Shown here one piece after another: positions 1 to 6,826 of a stretch of 64,000 nt of DNA. Positions within the stretch are counted from its first letter, which is position 1, and each line of letters opens with the position of its first letter. The notes under the pieces are model-generated. The model worked only from the letters and a program-made list of their open reading frames with translations. It was not told the DNA's origin and did not search any database. A program made the position numbers and the translations under genes. The stretch covers positions 2,108,001 through 2,172,000 of the forward strand of contig NZ_CP054585.1 in the NCBI RefSeq assembly GCF_003721435.2, in the 5' to 3' direction. This stretch comes from Halorubrum sp. CBA1229 (lineage in GTDB: Archaea; Halobacteriota; Halobacteria; Halobacteriales; Haloferacaceae).

Positions 1-91
1 GCCTTGGAAGCGTCCGCGTCCTTCCCGTGGCTCCGCCGAGCCTCGGACCTGGGACATGCGGAGATCGTGGGTTCGGAGCCCACCCCGGCCA
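1..91 (+). tRNA. 3' part of an intron-containing tRNA, probably elongator tRNA-Met (cut by the window start)
   Basis: Bases 67-83 form a perfect T arm (GTGGG, loop TTCGGAG, CCCAC). Bases 84-90 (CCCGGCC) are the 3' acceptor strand, followed by discriminator A91. Bases 57-61 (TGCGG) fit the 3' anticodon stem and 62-66 the variable loop. No anticodon with a preceding U fits directly upstream, so the sequence before about 56 is best read as the end of an archaeal intron at position 37/38. Haloarchaeal elongator tRNA-Met and tRNA-Trp carry such introns, and the 3' half looks more like Met. The 5' exon is outside the window, so the identity is inferred. Confidence 0.6.
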
Positions 92-202
92 CTCACTCGT
101 TGATACCTGACGAGCGGCAGCGCCGTTTCCTCGTACCGCCGCTCTGTTACCGCACCACCACCGGTCGAAACGCCTACGGCCCCCGCTCGCGACGGTGACG
201 GT

Positions 203-697
203 ATGCACGCGCGTGACCTGATGGAATCCGACGTGAAGACGGTCGCCCCCGACGACGACGTCGCCGACGTGTTCAAGAAGTTCGCCCGCTACGAGTTCAG
301 CGGCTTCCCCGTCGTCGACGGCGAGGACCGCTTGGTCGGCGTCATCACCGAGTCCGACCTCGTCGATCTGTTCGAGCCCGACGACGAGACGCTGTGGATC
401 CCGATCGGGCTCCCGCCGTTCGTCGACACGCTCACGTATCAGGTGAAGGCGCCGTGGGGCGACCTCGACTTGGGCGTAGACATGATCCGGAACGCCGACC
501 GCCCCGTCTCCGACGTGATGAGCACCGACGTGGCGACGGTGACCCCCGACGCCCCGGTCGACGACGTGCTCGACCTGCTCGTCGGCGACGACCCCGACAT
601 CAACCGCGTTCCGGTCGTGGACGAGGACGGGCGCGTCGTCGGGATCATCGCCCGCCAAGACGTGATCCGGGCGTTCCGGGATAAGCGACTGGCGTAG
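203..697 (+). CDS. two-CBS-domain protein
   Basis: A soluble 164-residue protein made almost only of two CBS modules, residues about 1-60 (HARDLMESDVKTV... PVVDGEDRLVGVIT) and about 100-164 (VSDVMSTDVATV... VPVVDEDGRVVGII). Each has the usual end, strand-Asp-x-Asp-Gly-Arg-x-Val-Gly-Ile followed by a helix. Paired CBS domains usually bind adenine nucleotides or SAM and act as regulatory sensors. No effector domain is fused and the neighbours are unrelated, so the target is unknown. It is monocistronic. Confidence 0.88.
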   Translation: MHARDLMESDVKTVAPDDDVADVFKKFARYEFSGFPVVDGEDRLVGVITESDLVDLFEPDDETLWIPIGLPPFVDTLTYQVKAPWGDLDLGVDMIRNADRPVSDVMSTDVATVTPDAPVDDVLDLLVGDDPDINRVPVVDEDGRVVGIIARQDVIRAFRDKRLA

Positions 698-759
698 CCG
701 GTCTCTCGGCGTGAGAACGCTCCCCCGCGTTGATATTCGACCCCCGCGTATCGACGCGT

Positions 760-1227
760 ATGAGCCACTCGTCCGAACAGACAGCGACGTTCGACGCCCG
801 CACAGAGTTAAAGGAGGGAACCCGAGTCCGCGCTGAGACCCGCCACTTCGAGTTCGTCATCGACGAGCCGGAATCGCTCGGCGGCACCGACGCCGGCCCC
901 AATCCGGTCGAGTACCTGCTCGGCTCGCTCGGCGGCTGTCTGAGCATCGTCGGCCGCGTCGTCGCCGGCGAGATGGACATCGATGTCGCCGAGCTGGCGA
1001 TCGACCTCGAGGGCGACCTCGACCCGGCGAAGTTCCAGGGCGCCGATGTCGACTCGCGCGCCGGCTTCCAGGAGATCCGCGCGTCGGTTCACGCGGAGCT
1101 GCGCTCACAGGACGGTGCGCCCGTCAGCGACGACACTCGCGACGAGTGGCTCGCTCGCGTCGAGCAGCGGTGCCCGGTGAGTGACAACCTCAGCGGCGAG
1201 ACCCCGATCGCGCTCGATCTGTCCTAA
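760..1227 (+). CDS. OsmC family protein
   Basis: A 155-residue OsmC/Ohr-fold protein. The family core GPNPVEYLLGSLGGC is present at about residues 47-61, and a second cysteine lies in RCPVSD near residue 141. In OsmC/Ohr proteins these two cysteines reduce organic hydroperoxides, so a thiol peroxidase role in oxidative-stress defence is likely, though many OsmC paralogues lack a proven substrate. The ATG at 760 is preferred over an in-frame TTG at 730 because family similarity begins after it and MSHSS... is a normal haloarchaeal N-terminus. Confidence 0.9.
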   Translation: MSHSSEQTATFDARTELKEGTRVRAETRHFEFVIDEPESLGGTDAGPNPVEYLLGSLGGCLSIVGRVVAGEMDIDVAELAIDLEGDLDPAKFQGADVDSRAGFQEIRASVHAELRSQDGAPVSDDTRDEWLARVEQRCPVSDNLSGETPIALDLS

Positions 1228-1243
1228 CCCGCGCCGTCGGCCC

Positions 1244-2431
1244 TCACGGATCGACCCGCACGAGCCACGCCTCGGGGTCGTCGATCTCCGCCTTCGTCGG
1301 GAGGTTCTCCGGACGCTCCCAGACGACGCCGGCGGCCTCGATCCCCCGGGCGTCGGCGACGTGGCGGAAGAAGGCGGCGCCGCGCTCGTACTGGCGCCGT
1401 TTCATCCCAAGCCCGAGGAGTCGCTGGGCGAGCTGCCGGATCGGTCCGCCGCCCCCGCGGCGCTCGTCGAGCTTGCGCCGCAGGTCGGCGTACTCGCCGT
1501 CGAACGCGCGGTCCATCAGCACCTCCGCGTACCCCTCGACCGCCGTCATCGCCGCCTGCAGCTCGCCGAACGCTTCCGTGTCGAGCCCGCCGATCGTCAC
1601 CTCGCCGGCCGTCAGCCCCTCGACGCCGCGCTCGACGCGCGATTCGAGGTACTCCGGGAGCCACGGCGCCGCGCCGAACTCGGCCGCGTGCGTCACCTCG
1701 TGGAAGGCGATCCACCGGCGAAACCGCGGGTAGTCGACGTCGAGCTCCGCCGCGACGCGCACGATGTTCGGGTGGACGAAGTAGAGCCCGTGCTCGGCGT
1801 CCGGCTCGTCCGCGAGCAACAGGGGGTCGTACTGCCCGAGCACGTTCCGCGCGAGGAAGCCGAGCGCGAACGCCATCGTCCCGGTGTTGGCGACCCGCGA
1901 GACGTCCCGCGAGAACGCGGCGACCGGGTTGTCGGAGCCGGTAGGCCCCCGGGGACCGCCGACCCCCCCCGGACCGCCGGATCCGCCGGCGCCCCCGAAC
2001 GGGTCCGGGATCCGGTCGAGCGGCCCTTCGGTCGTCCAGTCGCTGCTCTCGGGTTTCCAGTCGCCGCCCTCTGTCGTCCAGTTATCCTCGCTCGCTGGCT
2101 CGCTGGGGGCGCCGTCCGCCCCCGCTTGCCCGGTCGCCGCCGCCTCGATCGGCGCCATCACGTTCCGGAACGTGTCGACGCTCGCGTCGATCCAGTGGTG
2201 ACGGTTCTGCACTTCGATCGCGTCGGGCACGTCGAACGCGATTCCCGCGACCGCGCCGAGCCGGGTCCGGGCGTCCCGGACGTCGGCGGCGTACCCCTCC
2301 CGCTCGGCGGCCGTGAGCGCCAGCGAGCCCGGGTCGGTGCTCGCCTTCGCGGCCGCCGCGGCCCGGTCCCAGTCGACGACGCCGGTGCCGGACGCCTCGG
2401 AGACCGCGCGCAGGCTTCGGAGAATGTCCAT
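1244..2431 (-). CDS. zinc-dependent metalloprotease of the DUF2342 family
   Basis: A 395-residue cytoplasmic protein with a clear zincin signature HEVTH at residues 244-248 in the context IAFHEVTHAAEF, and a downstream Glu-rich helix (VEGYAEVLMD) typical of DUF2342/zincin-like proteins. These are sometimes annotated as coenzyme-F420-biosynthesis-associated, without a demonstrated role. A low-complexity linker rich in Gly, Pro and Trp (about residues 100-170) separates the N-terminal helical part from the catalytic part. It converges with the OsmC gene, 16 bases apart. Metal binding is well supported and the substrate is unknown. Confidence 0.85.
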   Translation of the reverse strand: MDILRSLRAVSEASGTGVVDWDRAAAAAKASTDPGSLALTAAEREGYAADVRDARTRLGAVAGIAFDVPDAIEVQNRHHWIDASVDTFRNVMAPIEAAATGQAGADGAPSEPASEDNWTTEGGDWKPESSDWTTEGPLDRIPDPFGGAGGSGGPGGVGGPRGPTGSDNPVAAFSRDVSRVANTGTMAFALGFLARNVLGQYDPLLLADEPDAEHGLYFVHPNIVRVAAELDVDYPRFRRWIAFHEVTHAAEFGAAPWLPEYLESRVERGVEGLTAGEVTIGGLDTEAFGELQAAMTAVEGYAEVLMDRAFDGEYADLRRKLDERRGGGGPIRQLAQRLLGLGMKRRQYERGAAFFRHVADARGIEAAGVVWERPENLPTKAEIDDPEAWLVRVDP

Positions 2432-2511
2432 ATCGACGGGAGGGGTGCGCGCCTCAAGTCGTTTGCGTCGGGTTCAGTCAGTCGGTAGCCGCGTCGGACC
2501 GCGTCCAGTCG

Positions 2512-2802
2512 TCACTCGTCGCCGGCGATCCCCGACGGGACCTCGTCGTCGCCGCGGAGCTTCGCGACGCCGACCGCGACCGCGACGAGCGCGGCCACCG
2601 CGAGCAGGAGACCGGCGACCGCCCGCGCCGAAACGCCGCCGTCGGTCTCGGTGTCGTCCTCGTCGGCGTCTGCGTCTGCGTCCGCTTCCGACGCGGCGAT
2701 CGCCGTCGGCTCGTCACTCGCGCCGAACAGTTCGAACGGCCCGATTTCGATGTCGCCGTCGCCGAGGTGGACCTCCAACAGGGTAAATGAGGAATCGGTC
2801 AT
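2512..2802 (-). CDS. small membrane-anchored protein of unknown function
   Basis: A 96-residue protein with a predicted soluble N-terminal part (MTDSSFTLLEVHLGDGDIEIGPFELFG), an Asp/Ala-rich acidic linker (ADADADADEDD), one hydrophobic helix at about residues 60-82 (ARAVAGLLLAVAALVAVAVGV) and a short charged tail. The ATG at 2802 is chosen over an upstream in-frame start at 2952, which would add 50 Arg-rich residues of non-coding character. The acidic linker and single helix resemble many haloarchaeal envelope proteins. I do not recognise a family. Confidence 0.7.
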   Translation of the reverse strand: MTDSSFTLLEVHLGDGDIEIGPFELFGASDEPTAIAASEADADADADEDDTETDGGVSARAVAGLLLAVAALVAVAVGVAKLRGDDEVPSGIAGDE

Positions 2803-2960
2803 ATCTCGTTGTTCGTGCGGCAACGATTTAGTCGTGGCGGCCGGCGGGGACCGTCGACCCGCGACCGGCGGGACGCCGCCGCCTCGCGACCGGCGGGCCC
2901 TCGCCCTCGCGGTCGCCCCCGACCGGCGGTTTCTTGCCGTGCGCCCCGTCACTCGCGTGC

Positions 2961-4025
2961 ATGCACGAGCGCGGCCGAACGTTCCTCGACGACCTGCTCG
3001 CGACCGCCAGCCCCTCCGGGTTCGAGACTCCGAGCCAGCGGGTCTGGACCGACTACGTCCGCGGGTTCGCGGACGACGTCTCCGTCGATGCCTACGGCAA
3101 CGCCGTCGCCGTCCACGAGGGCGCCCCCGACGCGCCGGCGATCGCCTGCACCGGCCACGCCGACGAGATCGGGTTCATCGTCCGCGACGTGCTCGACGAC
3201 GGCTTCCTCCGCATCTCCCGGATCGGCGGCTCAGACCGCACCGTCTCGAAGGGCCAGCACGTCACGGTCCACGCCGACGAGCCCGTCCAGGGCGTGATCG
3301 GCCAGACCGCGATCCACCTGCGCGACGCCGGGGACGAGGAGTACGAGGAGATCGCCGGCCAGTTCGTCGACATCGGCGCGACTGACGCCGACGAGGCCCG
3401 CGAGCACGTCGAGGTCGGCGACCCCGTCACCTTCTCGACCGACTGCGAGGAGCTCGCCGGCGACCGGATCGCGGCCCGCGGGATCGATAACCGCACGGGG
3501 GCGTGGGCGGCCGCCGAGGGACTCCGCCGTGCGGCCGAACGCGACGTCGACGCGACCGTGTACGCCGTCTCCACTGTCCAAGAGGAGGTCGGTCTTCAGG
3601 GCGCCCGGATGGTCGGCGTCGACCTCGACGACGTGGACGCGTTCGTCGCCGTCGACGTCACGCACGCCACCGACAACCCCGACGTCGACACCGAGCGCCG
3701 CGGGCCGGTCGAGCTCGGCGCGGGGCCGGTGATCGCCCGCGGCAGCGCGAACCACCCCGTCCTCGTGGAACTCGCACGCGGCGCCGCCGCCGCGGACGAC
3801 ATCGACGTGCAGCTCCAGGCGACCGGATCTCGAACGAGCACCGACGCCGACGCCTTCTACACCGCGCGCGGCGGCGTCCCCTCGCTCAACGTCTCGATCC
3901 CGAACCGATACATGCACACGCCCGTGGAGGTTGTCGACCTCGGCGACCTCGACGCGGTCGCTGACCTGCTCGCCGCCGTCGCCGACGACGCGGCCGAGGC
4001 GGCCCCGTTCGCCGTCGACGTCTGA
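2961..4025 (+). CDS. M42 family metallopeptidase (glutamyl/deblocking aminopeptidase or tetrahedral peptidase)
   Basis: A 354-residue M42 peptidase. Dinuclear-metal motifs are visible: TGHADE (H66, D68), the bridging Asp in GIDNRTGAWAA (about 178), the catalytic pair EE in VQEEVGLQGA (about 208-209), the Asp in VAVDVTHATD, and a C-terminal His in YMHTPVEVVD. M42 enzymes form dodecameric cytosolic particles that trim peptides. ATG 2961 is used because the in-frame upstream codons have no family similarity. A single-gene unit; convergent or operon partners are absent. Confidence 0.92.
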   Translation: MHERGRTFLDDLLATASPSGFETPSQRVWTDYVRGFADDVSVDAYGNAVAVHEGAPDAPAIACTGHADEIGFIVRDVLDDGFLRISRIGGSDRTVSKGQHVTVHADEPVQGVIGQTAIHLRDAGDEEYEEIAGQFVDIGATDADEAREHVEVGDPVTFSTDCEELAGDRIAARGIDNRTGAWAAAEGLRRAAERDVDATVYAVSTVQEEVGLQGARMVGVDLDDVDAFVAVDVTHATDNPDVDTERRGPVELGAGPVIARGSANHPVLVELARGAAAADDIDVQLQATGSRTSTDADAFYTARGGVPSLNVSIPNRYMHTPVEVVDLGDLDAVADLLAAVADDAAEAAPFAVDV

Positions 4026-4166
4026 GGGGCGCGTCGTCCGCGGCCGACCGGCTGTTCCCGCCGCAGTCGGGGAAACCGAACCACGGTAAACCGGGGCACG
4101 GTGCGGTCGAAACGGAACTGTTTTACAATATCCTGCCGTATCCGAGAATGCGTCGAACGGACGTGC

Positions 4167-4241
4167 GCTCTGGTGGTGTAGTCCGGCCAATCATATTGCC
4201 CTCTCACGGCAATGACCTGGGTTCGAATCCCAGCCGGAGCA
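4167..4241 (+). tRNA. tRNA-Glu (anticodon CTC)
   Basis: A complete 75-base cloverleaf. The acceptor GCTCTGG pairs with CCGGAGC (one G-U) plus discriminator A4241. Anticodon stem TTGCC/GGCAA encloses loop CTCTCAC with anticodon CTC, and T arm CTGGG/TTCGAAT/CCCAG is perfect. No intron and no encoded CCA. It sits at the left edge of the accessory block that starts just downstream, a common integration position in archaea. Confidence 0.96.
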
Positions 4242-4295
4242 TCCTAACCCGACGCCTTCTCCCGATTTTTGCCGTGAACTACCCAGCGGTAAACC

Positions 4296-4424
4296 GATGC
4301 CCTCACAAGCCACGGATCGGTCGATGACGCGCTCGCGGCATGGGATCAAACACGCACCGAGTACGGCACCACGCTCGTCGTCCGCGGGAAGCAGATGGGT
4401 GACGTGCGGCTGAGCTTGGACTGA
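4296..4424 (+). pseudogene. 3' remnant of an FAD monooxygenase gene
   Basis: In frame to the stop at 4422-4424 this stretch reads SHGSVDDALAAW...TRTEYGTTLV...GKQMGDVRLSLD. That is nearly identical to the last 40 or so residues of the complete minus-strand monooxygenase at 20298-21440. Nucleotide similarity continues about 65 bases past the stop (to about 4491). There is no start and no upstream domain. It is therefore the truncated end of a duplicated gene, in inverted orientation to the intact copy. Confidence 0.88.
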
Positions 4425-4661
4425 TCAGCGGCTCGGAGTGGTCGCCTGAACGAGTGCCGCGTGGTACGGCCGTCAAGCGGGCCGGCAATCGATAAAACCG
4501 ACCGGTTTACAAGTCAACTACAGTCTCACTACTCTGTACGCCCACCCTATCCGTTTCGACGTGTTTCGACAGAGCCCAAGGGCGGTTGTCGATTTATTCA
4601 CCCTCGTCAGTTTGTTATGGCAACCGTTGACTATTCACGTGACGAGTGATGGCAGTAGCAT

Positions 4662-5216
4662 ATGGCGATTGACCGTGTGACAGTTTCACTTGATACGGAT
4701 GCGAAGGAGGCACTCGATGATCTCACTGAACGAACGGGGCACGGGCAAAGCGAGCTACTGCGGCGTGCGTTGACCTTCTACGCTGCTAATTACCAAGCCG
4801 CAACGACTGACGCGGGGACGAAGCTCGGCGATTATCACAAAATGCTCTCGGGCGGTGAACACGTTCTTCTCGACGTCGATTTCCTCCACTGCTTCCTCGA
4901 TTACGTGTCTGATAGCGACGACGAGCCGGATCCCGACTTCTTAGCGAAAGCGGACCAAGTCTCTGAGTATCACGCACACGAGTACGACGGTGAGTTTGAG
5001 ACGCTCGACGAGTTACTTGAGTGGCTCTCGCTGTGCGGGTTTTTGAGTGTCCGTCGGAGTGACGATAACCGGTATCACGTCGTGTTTCCGTCAGATCAGA
5101 TCCGGTGGTTTATGACTCGATTTATTGAACGGAGTGCGGCGAATCTCCCCTTCGACCTCGTTATTGAGGAAGGGTTAACGAAGGTGCTGATCACTGAGAC
5201 GAGACCGGACAAATGA
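4662..5216 (+). CDS. ribbon-helix-helix (CopG/Arc-type) DNA-binding protein with an unknown C-terminal domain
   Basis: A 184-residue protein. Residues 1-45 (IDRVTVSLDTDAKEALDDL...GHGQSELLRRALTFY) match a ribbon-helix-helix domain: a short basic strand, then two helices, with the usual S-E-L-L-R-R-A-L second helix. The remaining 140 residues are acidic, contain aromatic-rich helices (LLDVDFLHCFLDYV, IRWFMTRFIERS) and have no family I recognise. Base composition is clearly AT-richer than the surrounding genes and synonymous choices differ (GAT, ACT, TTA), which suggests recent acquisition. It is probably an autoregulator or element-borne regulator. No partner toxin is visible. Confidence 0.75.
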   Translation: MAIDRVTVSLDTDAKEALDDLTERTGHGQSELLRRALTFYAANYQAATTDAGTKLGDYHKMLSGGEHVLLDVDFLHCFLDYVSDSDDEPDPDFLAKADQVSEYHAHEYDGEFETLDELLEWLSLCGFLSVRRSDDNRYHVVFPSDQIRWFMTRFIERSAANLPFDLVIEEGLTKVLITETRPDK

Positions 5217-5253
5217 GAACGATCCCTGTTCGGCGATCGCCGATACTCCAGTA

Positions 5254-5280
5254 GTATGCAGAATTCATACTGATTCATAC
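5254..5280. promoter_or_regulatory. palindrome GTATG-N7-CATAC plus a third half-site
   Basis: A perfect 5-bp inverted repeat GTATG (5254-5258) and CATAC (5266-5270) is followed by a further ATTCATAC (5273-5280) in direct orientation with the second arm. It lies between the ribbon-helix-helix gene and the binding-protein gene, about 46 bases upstream of the latter's TATA box, so it could be an operator or activator site. The motif was seen directly; any function is inferred. Confidence 0.35.
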
Positions 5281-5325
5281 GATGACATCGCGCCGACGCA
5301 TTACGTGTGAGTTTCTAACAACCAC

Positions 5326-5334
5326 ATATTTATA
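5326..5334 (+). promoter_or_regulatory. TATA box of the transporter/hydantoinase operon
   Basis: ATATTTATA, centred about 31 bases before the ATG at 5361, is a strong archaeal TATA element in a locally AT-rich stretch. At the usual 25-27 base distance transcription would begin within a few bases of that ATG, giving an almost leaderless mRNA. This supports 5361 over the in-frame ATG at 5346. Confidence 0.6.
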
Positions 5335-5360
5335 CTGAGATACATATGAGATTCGTAGCC

Positions 5361-6713
5361 ATGTCGAATGATAGCACGTTTGCAGAGCGGCTCAAACGGC
5401 GTCGGTTCGTTCGTCTGAGTGGCGGTGCCGGAGTCGCGGCCTTGGCGGGGTGCAGTAGTCAGGAAGACCTCCAAGGCGACGGTGGTGACGGCGGTGATGG
5501 GTCGTCCGACGGTTCCGACTCGGAGGACGGCTCCGACTCGGCGGACGGTGAGGACGGTGGGGCGGGCGACAGCGACCCGATCGGTGTCGGTGTCGTGATC
5601 CCGTTCAGTGGTGACCTGAGTGACTTCGGGCAACCGATGCTGAACGGCCTGGAAATGGCGTTAGAGGATATCAACGCCGCCGGTGGGCCGCTCGGCAGAG
5701 AGATCGAACTGTTCGACGAGGACTCGGAAACCAATTCGACTGCGGGGGTCAACGCGGCGAACTCCCTCGTGAACACGCAGAACGTCTCAGGACTGATCGG
5801 GGCGGTTTCGAGCGGCGTGACGATCAGTATCGCCCAATCAGTGAGTATTCCGAACGAGGTTCTGCACATCACGTCTGCGTCGTCGTCACCGACGATCAGC
5901 ACGCTCGACGACAACGACCTCGTGTTCCGGACGCGGACGAACGACCGGTTCATCGCGCAGGTCATGGCACAGATCATCGAAGACGAGGGAGCGGACTCCG
6001 CGGCAGTTCTCTACATTAACAACGATTTCGGGGCGGCGCTCGCAGACACGTTCGAGGAAACGTTTAGCGGGACGACGACGGCCACGGTCGGGTACGAGTC
6101 CGGACAGTCCTCGTACCAGCAGGCGTTGTCCGAGCTGTACGCCGACGATCCGGAGTTCATCGCGTACGCCGGGTACCCGGAGAGCGGGACCACCATTCTG
6201 AATCAGTGGAACGAGGAGGGGTACGGTGGGAACTGGGTGCTGCACACGAGTCTCCTCTCACAGGACTTCCTCAACAACGTCGGCGCGGATATCCTCAACG
6301 GGATGTACGGCGTGCGGACGCTCCCGCCCACTGGTGACGCAACGAGTAGCTTCGAAGCGGATTACGCCGACGCGTACCCGGACGCCGACCTGTTCTCGCC
6401 GTACTCGTGGAACTCGTACGACGCGCTCGTTTCCTACGCGCTCGCGGTCCATCACGCCGGGACGACCGATCCGAACACGGTCAAGGAAAGCATGCGTCCG
6501 GTCTCAAATCCCGATGGTGACACCGTGAGTTACGCGGAGGTCGGCGACGGATTCGACCTGATCGATGACGGGACGACGATCGATTACTCGGGGCCGAGCG
6601 GGCAGGTGAACTACGACGAGAACGGCGACGTCGCCAGTGACATGGTTATCGTGCAAGTCGAGGACGGCGAGTTCGTCGATCAGGAAACGATTCCGGCCGG
6701 TGACCTGATCTAA
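5361..6713 (+). CDS. branched-chain-amino-acid-type ABC transporter substrate-binding lipoprotein
   Basis: A 450-residue exported binding protein. The N-terminus has a twin-arginine-like signal (KRRRFVRLSGGAGVAALAGC) ending in a lipobox Cys, then an Asp/Gly/Ser-rich tether. The mature part is a Leu/Ile/Val-binding (type I periplasmic) fold: VVIPFSGDLSDFGQPMLNGLEMALEDINAAGG at the start and a second lobe with AAVLYINNDFGAALADTFEE. It would deliver its ligand to the LivH/LivM/LivG/LivF genes downstream. The intervening hydantoinase genes suggest a cyclic ureide, amide or oxoproline-like ligand rather than free leucine; that is inference. Confidence 0.9.
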   Translation: MSNDSTFAERLKRRRFVRLSGGAGVAALAGCSSQEDLQGDGGDGGDGSSDGSDSEDGSDSADGEDGGAGDSDPIGVGVVIPFSGDLSDFGQPMLNGLEMALEDINAAGGPLGREIELFDEDSETNSTAGVNAANSLVNTQNVSGLIGAVSSGVTISIAQSVSIPNEVLHITSASSSPTISTLDDNDLVFRTRTNDRFIAQVMAQIIEDEGADSAAVLYINNDFGAALADTFEETFSGTTTATVGYESGQSSYQQALSELYADDPEFIAYAGYPESGTTILNQWNEEGYGGNWVLHTSLLSQDFLNNVGADILNGMYGVRTLPPTGDATSSFEADYADAYPDADLFSPYSWNSYDALVSYALAVHHAGTTDPNTVKESMRPVSNPDGDTVSYAEVGDGFDLIDDGTTIDYSGPSGQVNYDENGDVASDMVIVQVEDGEFVDQETIPAGDLI

Positions 6714-6826
6714 CGATTTCGCATCCTGTAGCCGAACTACGGGATGCCCGCGCTCTATCACCAACTCATCCATGATTGGCAGCTACACTCAACGGGTGCA
6801 TCGGCCTCTCCGCGGTGGGAGGACTA

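Noticed and set aside
4461-4649. 62-codon plus-strand open frame before the ribbon-helix-helix gene
   Set aside because: Begins inside the duplicated non-coding tail and has no coding character.
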